From Anadara kagoshimensis (Eukaryota; Mollusca; Bivalvia; Arcoida; Arcidae): DNA of 64,000 nucleotides. Shown here piece after piece: positions 51,901 to 54,704 of the stretch. The position numbers and the translations under genes were made by a program. The stretch lies in assembly GCA_021292105.1 (NCBI GenBank), contig CM037870.1, positions 16,587,234-16,651,233 of the forward strand, in the 5' to 3' direction. The notes below the pieces were generated by a model. The model was not told the origin of the DNA and did not search any database. It was given only the letters and a program-made list of their open reading frames with translations. The stretch's first letter is position 1. Each line of letters opens with the position of its first letter.

Positions 51901-54044
51901 AATTCAAAAACAGTTTTACTATCACCTTCTAAAAAAGTATTCTTCGGAGCACCACACTTATGTAAAATCGCATCAGGGCAGATCCTAATGTGAGTTTTTT
52001 CAGTTCACTTGAAGAACGTATGTGGATTTTTTCAGTTCACTTGCGGAAATTATTTAATCCCCCACGAATATTTGTGATTCTTAAGTACTTTTTTCTGAAT
52101 CGGGTCTGTAAGAGTCGATGTGACCTTGACCTTTGATCTTTTACCTACATGGGTTGCAAAATTTCTCGAAAACAAATGCTTTTTTGTTAATCTTGTCAGA
52201 AAGTTAATATGACCTTGACCTTTTACCTATTTTATATGTTCTATTGTATTTTTTCTTTTGTATGACCTTGAACTCGACCTTCGATCTACGTAATGAAAAA
52301 AATATGCCTATCTTATAGCAGTTGAACTACATGTATTTGGTGTGCGAGTTTCATACTTTGGGCACAGGACCTATAAACGAGTATTGCTAATGATACAAAT
52401 TGTTTTGACTGCTTCGGCTTTAAAAACAAAAACAATTCGTAAAGATTGAAAACGAAAAAATGTTTGCCTTTGAAAGCGGATATTGTAGATTTCAGTCATG
52501 TGACCTTGACCTTTGAACAAAATACTTTAATACTTGTTAAAGAGGTAGGGGGTTTCATATTTATACACATGTACTTTTTTCGACACATGTACTTTAAATT
52601 CATCAAATATGTACACACTATCTACATTGAATTCAAAAACAGTTTTACTATCACCTTCTAAAAAAGTATTCTTCGGAGCACCACACTTATGTAAAATCGC
52701 ACCAGGGCAGATCCTAATGTGAGATTTTTTCAGTTCACTTGGAGAACGTATGTGGATTTTTTCAGTTCACTTGCAGAAAGTATGTGGTTTCCTCAGTTCA
52801 CTTGAGGAAAGTGTGTGAGTTTTTTTCAGTTCACTTGTGGAAAGTATGTGGGTTTTTCTTCAGTTCACTACACTTGCGGAAAGTATGTGGGTTTTTTCAG
52901 TTCACTTGCGGAAAGTTTTTTTTAGTTCACTTGCGGAAAGTATGTGGGTTTTTTTCAGTTCACTTGCGGAAAGTAGGTGGTTTTTTTCAGTTCACTTGCG
53001 GAAAGTATGTGTTTTTTTCAGTTCACTTGAGGAAAGTATGTGGGTTTTTTTCAGTTCACTTGCGGAAAGTATGTGTTTTTTTCAGTTCACTTGCGGAAAG
53101 TATGTGGGGTTTTCTTCAGTTCACTACACTTGCGGAAAGTATGTGGGTTTTTTCAGTTCACTTGCGGAAAGTATTTTTTAGTTCACTTGCGAAAAGTATG
53201 TGGGTTTTTTTCAGTTCACTTGCGGAAAGTAGGTGGTTTTTTTTAGTTCACTTGAGAAAAGTATGTGTTTTTTCAGTTCACTTGAGGAAAGTATGTGGGT
53301 TTTTTTCAGTTCACTTGCGGAAAGTATGTGGTTTTTTTCAGTTCACTTGCGGAAAGTATGTGGGTTTTTCAGTTCACTTGAGTTAAGTAGGTGGTTGTTT
53401 CAGTTCACTTGCGGAAAGTATGTGGGTTTTTTTCAGTTCCCTAGAGGAAAGTATGTGTTTTTTGTTCAATTCAGTGGGTTTTTTTCAGTTTACTAGCGGA
53501 AAGTAGGTGGTATTTTCCTGACACTGCTGTTCCCTTAAATTTTTCCAGAACTGATGTGAAATAAATCATAACTTGGGTGTAAAAAACAATCACTCCACTC
53601 ACTGGATAAAAATGAAGTGTTTTCTTTCAATGTTCATTCTTGAAGGGGCCATTGGCTCCTTTTGCTTTTTTACTGAAATAACCCCATGTTTATGGTATTA
53701 GTGGCAGTACTTTATATTACATGAATGTTAAAATATTGATTTTAATGTGTTTTAGAACAAAAATGTTTGAAAATGGCATCCTCTAAAATCAAAGATTGAA
53801 CATGGTATTGAAAGAACTGATTCCAATGTATATGACATGGCATGATGCACCATCAGGTTTATGATGTCATAGCATATGACAGTTTTTAGGGTTTCTTCTT
53901 TTTTTAACGAACTAAATTCACATGATTATTTATTCAGTACATTTAAAACATACCTTCATGTTCCAAAGACCTTTTTCTTCTCCTTGATGGAAATCCATTT
54001 ACAAAAATTAAAATATTAATCAAAATGATAATTAACAATTTCAT
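14097..54044 (-). CDS. MP2: secreted M12B metalloprotease with prodomain, Cys-rich, VWC-like half and mucin domains (complete, 17 exons)
   Basis: Exons in coding order (written low-high): 53954-54044, 50917-51122, 49428-49514, 35077-35275, 32993-33084, 32063-32108, 30328-30427, 29836-29929, 28655-28732, 27665-27807, 25909-25946, 24212-24317, 20775-20942, 19270-19402, 18014-18139, 16395-16446, 14097-15487. All have AG/GT borders and joining phases, total 3150 nt, 1049 residues. Order: signal peptide (1-18), prodomain (to about 227-254) with basic cleavage sites, catalytic domain from [10 protein letters not shown] (259), zinc site HELGHSIGMGHD at 422-433, Cys-rich domain (about 480-586), six-Cys module (589-620), Thr/Pro domain, hydrophobic end. 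Expected to be secreted or surface-anchored and activated by proprotein convertases. Exons 9-17 match the nine MP1 exons one for one. Intron 3 (14.2 kb) holds two antisense genes. Confidence 0.85.
15535..15670 (+). repeat. repeat family R1 copy
   Basis: Contains CCGGAGCACCCGGTCTCACTT, GAAGTTCACGTG and TTCTGGATTGTGATTTTGAC, just upstream of the last MP2 exon in its intron 16. Confidence 0.75.
16088..16290 (-). mobile_element. SINE family C copy
   Basis: On the - strand: a tRNA-like B box (GAGTTCGAGTCCCGCTTAG), then TATAATGGACTGG, CTGTGAGTTAGCACC and GTCGCCCTGAGTGC. The core is shared with the copy at 32.54-32.89 kb. Confidence 0.65.
16395..16446 (-). CDS. MP2 exon 16: end of Cys-rich domain
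   Basis: 52 nt, phase 0 to 1, encoding [17 protein letters not shown]. Same length and phase as the MP1 exon 5661-5712. Confidence 0.9.
16560..16760 (+). repeat. possible interspersed repeat in MP2 intron 15
   Basis: GGGGGGTATATTTAAGCCATT and AAGGTAAAGGTCACGAGGTC have the look of dispersed molluscan repeat sequence, but I see no second copy in this window. Confidence 0.3.
17540..17650 (-). repeat. repeat family R1 fragment
   Basis: Contains ATCTATGTCCAAATTACAAT, AGCAAAATAAAAACTTTGAAA and GAAGTGAGGCTGG, the inverse of R1. Confidence 0.65.
17757..17880. mobile_element. MITE-like element with TGTTCCGACAAAGG ends
   Basis: TGTTCCGACAAAGG at 17757-17770 is inverted as CCTTTGTCGGAACA at 17867-17880. 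One arm and body recur at about 29400-29465 (TGTTCCGACACTGACCGCC). Confidence 0.7.
18014..18139 (-). CDS. MP2 exon 15: Cys-rich domain
   Basis: 126 nt, phase 0 to 0. Encodes [14 protein letters not shown] and [10 protein letters not shown], matching the MP1 exon 4658-4786. Confidence 0.9.
18683..18892. mobile_element. MITE-like element with TACAGACCTGTCGAAAG ends
   Basis: TACAGACCTGTCGAAAGTTT at the left is inverted as AAACTTTCGACAGGTCTGTA at the right. Single ends of this family occur near 28756, 29485 and 33665. Confidence 0.8.
19048..19218 (+). mobile_element. MITE, TA-flanked, CAGTC ends
   Basis: TA|CAGTCGTTCATGTCAATAAAG ... GGCAGGTTGGACTG|TA; same family as 1105-1283. Its right end abuts the (TTTA)n array. 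Confidence 0.8.
19219..19267. repeat. (TTTA)n microsatellite abutting the MP2 exon 14 donor
   Basis: About 12 units of TTTA ending one or two bases from the exon 14 splice donor. Confidence 0.9.
19270..19402 (-). CDS. MP2 exon 14: start of Cys-rich domain
   Basis: 133 nt, phase 2 to 0. Encodes [20 protein letters not shown] and [18 protein letters not shown]. It lies between a (TTTA)n array that abuts its donor and a (TAAA)n array 12 bp from its acceptor. Confidence 0.9.
19414..19474. repeat. (TAAA)n microsatellite upstream of the MP2 exon 14 acceptor
   Basis: About 14 units of AATA/TAAA. It is the reverse complement of the array on the other side of exon 14. Confidence 0.9.
20370..20694 (+). 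mobile_element. SINE family A, near full length
   Basis: tRNA-like head with GTAGCTCAGTTGGTAGAGTG and a B-box-like GTGGATTCCAACCCC, then the body (CTTGAAAGTGGG, TCTTTCGCCAAGCAGTCGG) and tail (ACGTCTCGATATAAGTGAAA). It lies about 80 bp beyond the MP2 exon 13 donor, inside intron 13. Confidence 0.85.
20775..20942 (-). CDS. MP2 exon 13: end of catalytic domain
   Basis: 168 nt, phase 2 to 2. Supplies SIGMGHD with the third zinc His432, the Met-turn-like YIMSG and [16 protein letters not shown]. Confidence 0.9.
21000..21185 (+). repeat. repeat family R1 copy
   Basis: Contains TTTTACACATGGCGGGTGTA, GGTCTCACTTCCAAG and GAATTGTGATTTGGACATG. Confidence 0.75.
21290..23668 (+). mobile_element. R2 element (Helitron-like) with six or more 311-bp internal repeats
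   Basis: Left end GGCCCAAAAGGGCCTGTAAC then GCTCACCTGG; right end TTCGCCAGGTGAGCTAAAA, so the ends are inverted. Inside, ATCGTAGCAACG recurs near 21771, 22082, 22385, 22696, 23007 and 23318, a 311-bp period with one unit shortened by 8 bp. A run of GGACGGACGGAC precedes the right end. No transposase or Rep/helicase ORF, so it is non-autonomous. It lies in MP2 intron 12. Confidence 0.8.
24043..24096 (+). mobile_element. SINE A tail fragment
   Basis: CGTCTCGATATAAGTGAAATA then TTTTTGACTGGGAAATAAAAC, followed by a short (CAAT)n run. Confidence 0.65.
24212..24317 (-). CDS. MP2 exon 12: zinc-binding helix
   Basis: 106 nt, phase 1 to 2. Encodes [13 protein letters not shown]...AAHELGH; His422, Glu423 and His426 lie here. 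The donor is GTTTGT. Confidence 0.9.
25909..25946 (-). CDS. MP2 exon 11: catalytic domain, micro-exon
   Basis: 38 nt, phase 2 to 1, encoding [12 protein letters not shown]. The MP1 exon (1874-1914) encodes YDLAETASNSRTI and is one codon longer. Confidence 0.8.
26105..26320 (+). repeat. repeat family R1 copy
   Basis: Contains CACGTGGTGGGTGTAGCTAG, TACCCTTCCGGAGCA, CCCCTGGTGGAAATTCACGT and GATTGAGATTCGGACATGG. Confidence 0.85.
26715..26915. mobile_element. MITE-like element with AATGGGGTTCGCCGC ends
   Basis: AATGGGGTTCGCCGCCGTACC at the left, inverted as GTACAGCGGCGAACCCCATT at the right. A related internal part is at 23908-24010 and one end near 62385. Confidence 0.75.
27099..27120. repeat. 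(AC)n microsatellite
   Basis: Eleven AC units in MP2 intron 10. Confidence 0.9.
27665..27807 (-). CDS. MP2 exon 10: catalytic domain
   Basis: 143 nt, phase 0 to 2, the same as MP1 exon 792-934. Shares PWTENNII(S/T)G and (S/T)HDH...LFTG with it. Confidence 0.85.
27868..28066 (-). mobile_element. SINE family B, near full length
   Basis: On the - strand: tRNA-like head GGGTGCCCGAGTGGTCTAAAG with B box GTAGGTTCGAATCCTAC, then GTTCGCTCGCCGAAGGTCTG, TGGTTTTCTCCGGG and the tail CTCGATATAAGTGAAAG. It supplies the undisturbed form of the 34-bp segment amplified at 34.4 and 52.7 kb. Confidence 0.85.
28655..28732 (-). CDS. MP2 exon 9: catalytic domain
   Basis: 78 nt, phase 0 to 0: [18 protein letters not shown]... 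It matches the first visible MP1 exon (IDVRYQTAQTHVGNFRVTL...), also 78 nt and phase 0. Confidence 0.85.
29103..29281. mobile_element. hairpin/MITE-like element
   Basis: TATCTACGGTGGCTGAATGA is inverted as TCATTCAGCCATCGTAGATA. The middle is rich in ACGTGCGCACGT-like palindromes. Confidence 0.7.
29836..29929 (-). CDS. MP2 exon 8: catalytic domain
   Basis: 94 nt, phase 2 to 0. Encodes [20 protein letters not shown] and YYSHLING, leading to VDARYRY in exon 9. The acceptor is the first CAG (29930-29932); the second one, 18 nt downstream, would open on a stop. Confidence 0.8.
30024..30246. repeat. (GAT)n-rich microsatellite
   Basis: Some 220 bp of GAT/GGT triplets in MP2 intron 7. It creates open frames for poly-Asp or poly-Met on + and His/Ser runs on -, which I do not regard as genes. 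Confidence 0.95.
30275..30320. repeat. (CT)n microsatellite at the MP2 exon 7 donor
   Basis: 23 CT units directly beyond the donor; the transcript reads GUAAGUG(GA)n. A (GA)n run at 30470-30494 lies about 40 bp on the other side of exon 7. Confidence 0.92.
30328..30427 (-). CDS. MP2 exon 7: second convertase site and start of catalytic domain
   Basis: 100 nt, phase 1 to 2, from TTGCAG to GTAAGTG. Encodes [20 protein letters not shown] then DYACYK. RFKR (251-254) is a likely mature N-terminus; [10 protein letters not shown] is the usual first beta strand of M12B domains. The donor is followed at once by a GA/CT microsatellite. Confidence 0.85.
31041..31118. repeat. 39-bp direct duplication with TGACGTCAC
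   Basis: Two head-to-tail units starting TGACGTCACG, each with GAATTCCATTC and CAACAATCGGCGTATG. The CRE-like palindrome is duplicated with them. Confidence 0.85.
31438..31598. repeat. long hairpin, about 66-bp arms
   Basis: Left arm 31438-31504 begins AACAATTGAACTGTTTAGAA; the right arm 31533-31598 is its inverse with only a couple of differences. The spacer contains GCGCTAACGCGCG. A diverged piece of one arm (TTGCGTTCATATCGGCTATG) lies at 31003-31022. Confidence 0.92.
31668..31957 (+). mobile_element. SINE family A, diverged
   Basis: Head with TAGATGGTAGAGTGCTCGCTC, then TTCTTTCACCAAGCACTCGG and tail GGTGACGTCTCTATATAAATG. The B-box region is damaged. Confidence 0.75.
32063..32108 (-). 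CDS. MP2 exon 6: convertase site and linker
   Basis: A 46-nt exon, phase 0 to 1, encoding [15 protein letters not shown]. It completes RKKR|S from exon 5. It is small and would be missed without the phase fit. Confidence 0.75.
32536..32887 (+). mobile_element. SINE family C with duplicated body
   Basis: tRNA-like head (TCGGTTGGCAGAGCG and GTGGGTTCGAAACTC), then two tandem bodies of about 120 bp (about 32640-32760 and 32765-32885), each with GATAATGGAC or AATAATGGAC, GCTGCAATCTCTGTAACTGC and CATCGCCCTGAG or CGTCGCCCTGAG. Confidence 0.7.
32993..33084 (-). CDS. MP2 exon 5: end of prodomain
   Basis: 92 nt, phase 1 to 0, from TTTTCAG to GTATAG. Encodes [16 protein letters not shown] and ends VLVFRK. 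The next exon starts KRS, so the junction makes a furin-type RKKR motif (residues 224-227). Confidence 0.78.
33222..33546 (-). mobile_element. SINE family A, full length
   Basis: Best copy in the window. On the - strand: CACTGCGGTAGCTCAGTTGG head, B-box region (CGTGAATCGAACCCCG), body, then ATAGCTGGCGACGTCTCGGT and GTGAAATATTCTTGACTGGG. The homologous piece at position 1 suggests the family is frequent. Confidence 0.88.
33785..34045 (+). repeat. repeat family R1 copy
   Basis: Contains TTTGGCCATCTTCACAATAA, ACACGTGGCGGATGTTGCTA, CCGGAGCACCCGACCTCACTT and GATTGTGATTTGGACATG. Confidence 0.85.
34350..34965 (-). mobile_element. SINE family B copy expanded by an internal minisatellite
   Basis: Tail (TATATCAAGGCTGTCAGGTC) at the left and head (CGATTGGGATTCGAATTTGG, CCACCGAGACC) at the right match the inverse of SINE B. 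The only gross difference is a 34-bp middle segment repeated about 13 times. Confidence 0.78.
34402..34845. repeat. 34-bp minisatellite, about 13 copies, from inside SINE B
   Basis: Units read CCCAGAGGAAACCCCCGACC then ATCGACAGTCGATA or TTCGGCAGTCGATA. The SINE at 27.9 kb has, once, CCCGGAGAAAACCACAGACC then TTCGGCGAGCGAAC at the same place: same length and register. Confidence 0.92.
35077..35275 (-). CDS. MP2 exon 4: prodomain
   Basis: 199 nt, phase 0 to 1. Encodes [16 protein letters not shown] and [15 protein letters not shown]. Its acceptor lies next to (TAAA)n-rich DNA (35282-35475). Confidence 0.85.
35282..35475. repeat. (TAAA)n-rich region upstream of MP2 exon 4
   Basis: Two runs of AAAT/TAAA units (about 35282-35350 and 35421-35471) with diverged units between. 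Confidence 0.9.
35733..37433 (+). CDS. BB1: RING-less B-box/coiled-coil/beta-propeller (TRIM-like) protein, 566 aa
   Basis: Intronless gene nested antisense in MP2 intron 3. Residues 23-59 form a B-box1-like zinc site (C23, C26, C39, C42, C47, C50, H54, H59). Residues 78-111 form B-box2 (C78, H81, C90, H93 or D92, C98, C101, C109, H111). About 125-255 is heptad-like and Lys/Glu-rich, a coiled coil. About 320-566 has repeats of the type [12 protein letters not shown] and [20 protein letters not shown], a divergent NHL/six-bladed propeller. No RING finger precedes the B-boxes, so ligase activity of its own is doubtful. Such proteins are numerous in bivalves and are often linked to innate immunity; that link is inferred here. 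ATG 35733 is the first start in frame after a stop. Confidence 0.9.
   Translation: MAGNDLVATSVENSGTYGSEKQCGPCSFSEKTETASSWCKRCSEAMCESCTANHKGFRHEIVPIEKIASLDSLVDEPCMKHTGKILEVYCVDHKEMCCVICLATAHRKCGHISTFEEMVSGSNDSESVEQFADSLNEIKKKTDGLRIKTDETLTQLNTRHKEIYIEVAITVQKAKKKLDNLQSNFQTEFQQMHEKESGKLSKKKEKIEEFLKNVQKGQKLLKEVREHRTPKQVFITKERLKVQLKQQVEGLEVDLKGMHCMGYNLNTDCIVTSILNTLTSVAEVEVEPTLEISAGLSEVVDQLTTGEKHKPIDVMEIEVKKANCINPGGEIIGGTFLPDGRLVLCSYSNKAMKVYDNLGKYLFQMLCGNSPRDVCLMPPSETNILVSLYGQNILRKYEIRQNAIKEIGTIPCKPGSWGLAATKENIIVGYSVEVDVMSMNGQVIRSFSRSGDSLLSRVSVSLSGNVYYTDNNNIVCATLDGAEVRRFKHPNHNRLSGIAVDKFDNVYACSYYGNNVVVFSPDGKTCKILETNIGRIYKLCLDSTETKLVLTTSSEGVQCYTLKNQV
37537..37752. mobile_element. MITE-like element in the 3' flank of BB1
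   Basis: TTGACCTGTCCGCTTGAC at the left and GGTCAAGAGGGCAGCTCAAT at the right are inverted and match the element at 10.97-11.21 kb. The same insertion is in the BB2 flank (46800-47022), so it predates the duplication. Confidence 0.7.
38080..38665. repeat. 96-bp minisatellite, 6 copies, 3' of BB1
   Basis: GCAGACC recurs at 38111, 38207, 38303, 38399, 38496 and 38591. Units share GTGTCAGAAGTGGGATCCG and GTGGATCAGAACTGTGAATA. Confidence 0.92.
39510..39667. repeat. GC-rich CTGCCCGGGCGGA tandem repeat
   Basis: About seven units of roughly 22 bp alternating CTGCCCGGGC and GGAATAGTAA or GAATAAGTAA, some in inverse orientation. Short copies lie at 41880-41922 and 43452-43570. Confidence 0.88.
39758..39972 (+). 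mobile_element. SINE family B, near full length
   Basis: tRNA-like head TTGCAGAGTGGTCTAACGCG, B box GCGATCGAATCTCATTCGAG, then GGTTTGCCGGTTCGTTTGCC, TTTTTTCCGGGCACTCGG and the tail GATTTAAGTGAAACATTCTT. Confidence 0.85.
40044..40400 (-). repeat. repeat family R1 copy, long
   Basis: Inverse of R1: ATCCATGTCAAAATCACAAT, GACACGTGAAC, GTGAGACCGTGTGCTCGG, TGCTACACCCGCCACG, then AAACTTTTCGATGGC and GTAAGCAGCTTGCTTCGTTG. Confidence 0.85.
41717..41765. repeat. (GA)n microsatellite
   Basis: About 24 AG units. A related GA run lies at the same place of the duplicated block (42934). Confidence 0.95.
42934..43010. repeat. compound GA/CG/GT microsatellite
   Basis: (AG)n, then (GC)n, then (GT)n, then GA again. 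The CG and GT parts are alternating purine/pyrimidine. Confidence 0.92.
43142..43365 (-). mobile_element. SINE family B copy
   Basis: On the - strand: AGAGTGGTCTAACGCGTGTG head, then GCAGTTCGCTTGCCGAATAT and TGTGGTTTTCTCTGGGCACT. Shows a single, unamplified copy of the 34-bp segment. Confidence 0.85.
43600..44135. repeat. block repeated on both sides of BB2
   Basis: R1 inverse piece, then AAACTCTTTATGTTGTTGTT, TAATAAAGCTTTAACCACTG and GCCCTGGATACATTTGACGT. The same order is found at about 48460-49000 beyond BB2, so BB2 is bracketed by direct repeats of about 530 bp. Confidence 0.75.
44986..46704 (+). CDS. BB2: paralogue of BB1, RING-less B-box/propeller protein, 572 aa
   Basis: Intronless. 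Same layout as BB1: two B-box-like zinc sites (C23GNC, CMKH...[12 protein letters not shown]), coiled coil, divergent propeller. Two small insertions near residues 58 and 75 explain the six extra residues. Codons from about 45328 to 46043 are nearly identical to BB1, while the first 110 residues and the first propeller blades differ much more (for example [15 protein letters not shown] against [15 protein letters not shown]). Identity resumes afterwards and runs through the 3' flank. A possible 5' leader intron (CAG|GTAAAAATTAG to GGTTACAG) lies just upstream. Nested antisense in MP2 intron 3. Confidence 0.9.
   Translation: MAGNNFVGTLIDNSDTSVQEKLCGNCSFSNKTVVAFSWCTFCLEALCEDCATHHQGFRQSRHEVIPIGEIANSLSFDWLGDKQCMKHTGKIFEVYCVDHKEMCCVICLATLHRKCEHISTFEEMVSGSNDSESVEQFADSLNEIKKKTDGLRIKTDETLTQLNTRHKEIYIEVAITVQKAKKKLDNLQSNFQTEFQQMHEKESGKLSKKKEKIEEFLKNVQKGQKLLKEVREQGTPKQVFITKERLQVQLKQQVEGLEVDLKGMHCMGYNLNTDCIVTSILNTLTSVAEVEVEPSLEISAGLSEVVDQLTTGEKHKPIDVMEIEVKKANCINPGGEIIGGTFLPDGRLVLCCYSNHKMQVCDNLGKCLFQTLCGNWPIDVCLIPSSETIILVSLYGQNILRKYEIQQNAMKEIGTIPCKPDSWGLAATRENIIVGYSVEVDFMSMNGQVIRSFSRSGDNNLSYVAVSLSGNVYYTDNNNIVCATLDGAEVRRFKHPNQNRLSGIAVDKFDNVYACSYYDNNVVVFSPDGKTCKILETNIGGPYKLCLDSTETKLVLTTLSEGVQCYTLKNQV
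46705..48430 (+). repeat. 3' flank of the BB segmental duplication
   Basis: Close to base-by-base match with 37434-39420, including the MITE, the minisatellite, and a shared end at AAACAAAACTCTGTTGTCAT. After that point the two flanks differ. Confidence 0.88.
47340..47650. repeat. 96-bp minisatellite, 3 copies, 3' of BB2
   Basis: Same unit as at 38.1 kb (GCAGACC at 47380, 47476 and 47573), with half the copy number. Confidence 0.9.
48870..49105 (+). repeat. repeat family R1 copy
   Basis: Contains GGATACATTTGACGTCCC, GGCTGGTGTGGCTAGCTAAA, GCCTAACTTCCCTGGTGG and TTTGGACATAGGATAG. Confidence 0.8.
49428..49514 (-). CDS. MP2 exon 3: prodomain
   Basis: 87 nt, phase 0 to 0, from ATTTCAG to GTAAAT. 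Encodes [15 protein letters not shown]..., continued by [13 protein letters not shown] in exon 4. Confidence 0.8.
49588..49752. mobile_element. hairpin/MITE-like element upstream of MP2 exon 3
   Basis: TAAGGAATGATTGTA and CTATCTATGGGGTCATAGAT at the left are inverted as ATCTATGACCCCATAGATAG and TACAATCATTCCTTA at the right. The loop holds CTTAACGCGCTTCGCGG. A single related arm lies at 49925-49945. Confidence 0.88.
50277..50337. repeat. 21-bp perfect inverted repeat
   Basis: GTAACAACTCCTAATGAAGT(C) at 50277-50297 and its exact inverse at 50317-50337, with a third partial copy in the loop. It lies in MP2 intron 2. Confidence 0.92.
50405..50660. mobile_element. MITE (CAGTC family), two partial copies in opposite orientation
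   Basis: A + half copy (AAATCTGTCTACAAAGGC) runs into an inverse copy starting TA|CAGTCCAACCTGCC at 50496. The far end of the second is lost. Confidence 0.7.
50917..51122 (-). CDS. MP2 exon 2: prodomain
   Basis: 206 nt, phase 1 to 0. Encodes [20 protein letters not shown], then [17 protein letters not shown] and WDGDKV, a pattern typical of reprolysin prodomains. The internal CAG at 51106-51108 is a possible alternative acceptor but would be in the wrong phase with exon 1. Confidence 0.85.
51330..52787 (+). repeat. 729-bp tandem duplication
   Basis: Two units, 51330-52058 and 52059-52787, both starting CCCCCACGAATATTTGTGATTC and both containing AATATGACCTTGACC and a SINE B start (GGGCAGATCCTAATGTGAG). 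Differences are few. Confidence 0.9.
52690..53570 (+). mobile_element. SINE family B remnant expanded by an internal minisatellite
   Basis: Head side GGGCAGATCCTAATGTGAG precedes the array; tail-like CACTGCTGTTCCCTTAAATT, AGAACTGATGTGAAATAAAT and TTGGGTGTAAAA follow it, in the order of SINE B. Confidence 0.75.
52731..53512. repeat. 33-bp minisatellite, about 25 copies, from inside SINE B
   Basis: Units read CAGTTCACTTGCGGAAAGTA then TGTGGGTTTTTTT. The single SINE segment reads GTTCGCTCGCCGAAGGTCTG then TGGTTTTCTCCGGG. A variant with CAGTTCACTACACTTGCGG occurs at 52861 and 53118, 257 bp apart, showing a higher-order duplication. Confidence 0.9.
53954..54044 (-). CDS. MP2 exon 1: signal peptide
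   Basis: Starts at ATG 54044 and encodes [17 protein letters not shown], a clear signal peptide, then [13 protein letters not shown]. It ends in phase 1 before GTATG. The next exon must start after TAG at 51123 to keep the frame, giving ...[13 protein letters not shown]. The RRRKR site lies directly after the signal peptide. Confidence 0.85.
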
Positions 54045-54660
54045 AATTAACATTTACACAGCAGATCCACACATTGTATTTTATGTTCGTTTAGGTACAT
54101 TTACTAGGTTTTTTTATTTTCGAGGGATGAAAAGGGAAAAAGTGGATAACATTTTTTTTTTTTTTTTTTTTTTTTTTGAAAATTTAAAAGATTTAAATCA
54201 ATAAGGAATTAAAATAATAAAGATAAAACGTGCAAAAGCTTCTAATATACTAATTTATTTTAAATTGGCATAAATTCATTTTTTCGCTGATTGTTTTCAA
54301 AGATGATTTGAAATTCATAATAAATTAAAACAAAATATATTGAAATGAAAAATTTTAATAGAATGTTTCCCGAATGTCTCCCCTATTTAAAATTTTTAAT
54401 CAATTTTTAATCATTTTCTGCAGGACATTTGTTATTTAAATTTGATTTTTGACGGATCGTGATCAAACAACGTAATATTTTTGTAATACCCCTCAGCTAG
54501 CATTATATGTACCTGTTTAAATGCTGTTCAAAGTAAGGTTAGGGCACTGTGTACTAATATTACAGATAAAAGAAGTGATTTTGCCAGAGGTTATGATAAC
54601 ACTTTACGATCAGATATGAACAAAACTAGTATAAATGAAAATTAAGTCATACATTTAAAA
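54045..54660. other. upstream region of MP2, no gene
   Basis: AT-rich; poly(T) at about 54150-54178. A promoter for MP2 should lie here, but I see no reliable core element. Confidence 0.5.
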
Positions 54661-54661
54661 G

Positions 54662-54664
<3 letters not shown>

Positions 54665-54693
<29 letters not shown>
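54665..54693. repeat. (TG)n microsatellite
   Basis: About 14 units next to the 3' end of the BB pseudogene. Confidence 0.92.
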
Positions 54694-54696
<3 letters not shown>

Positions 54697-54704
54697 AACT
54701 ACTG

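Noticed and set aside
52739-53496. 215-residue frame rich in Phe/Val/Lys/Cys
   Set aside because: Encoded entirely by the 33-bp minisatellite.
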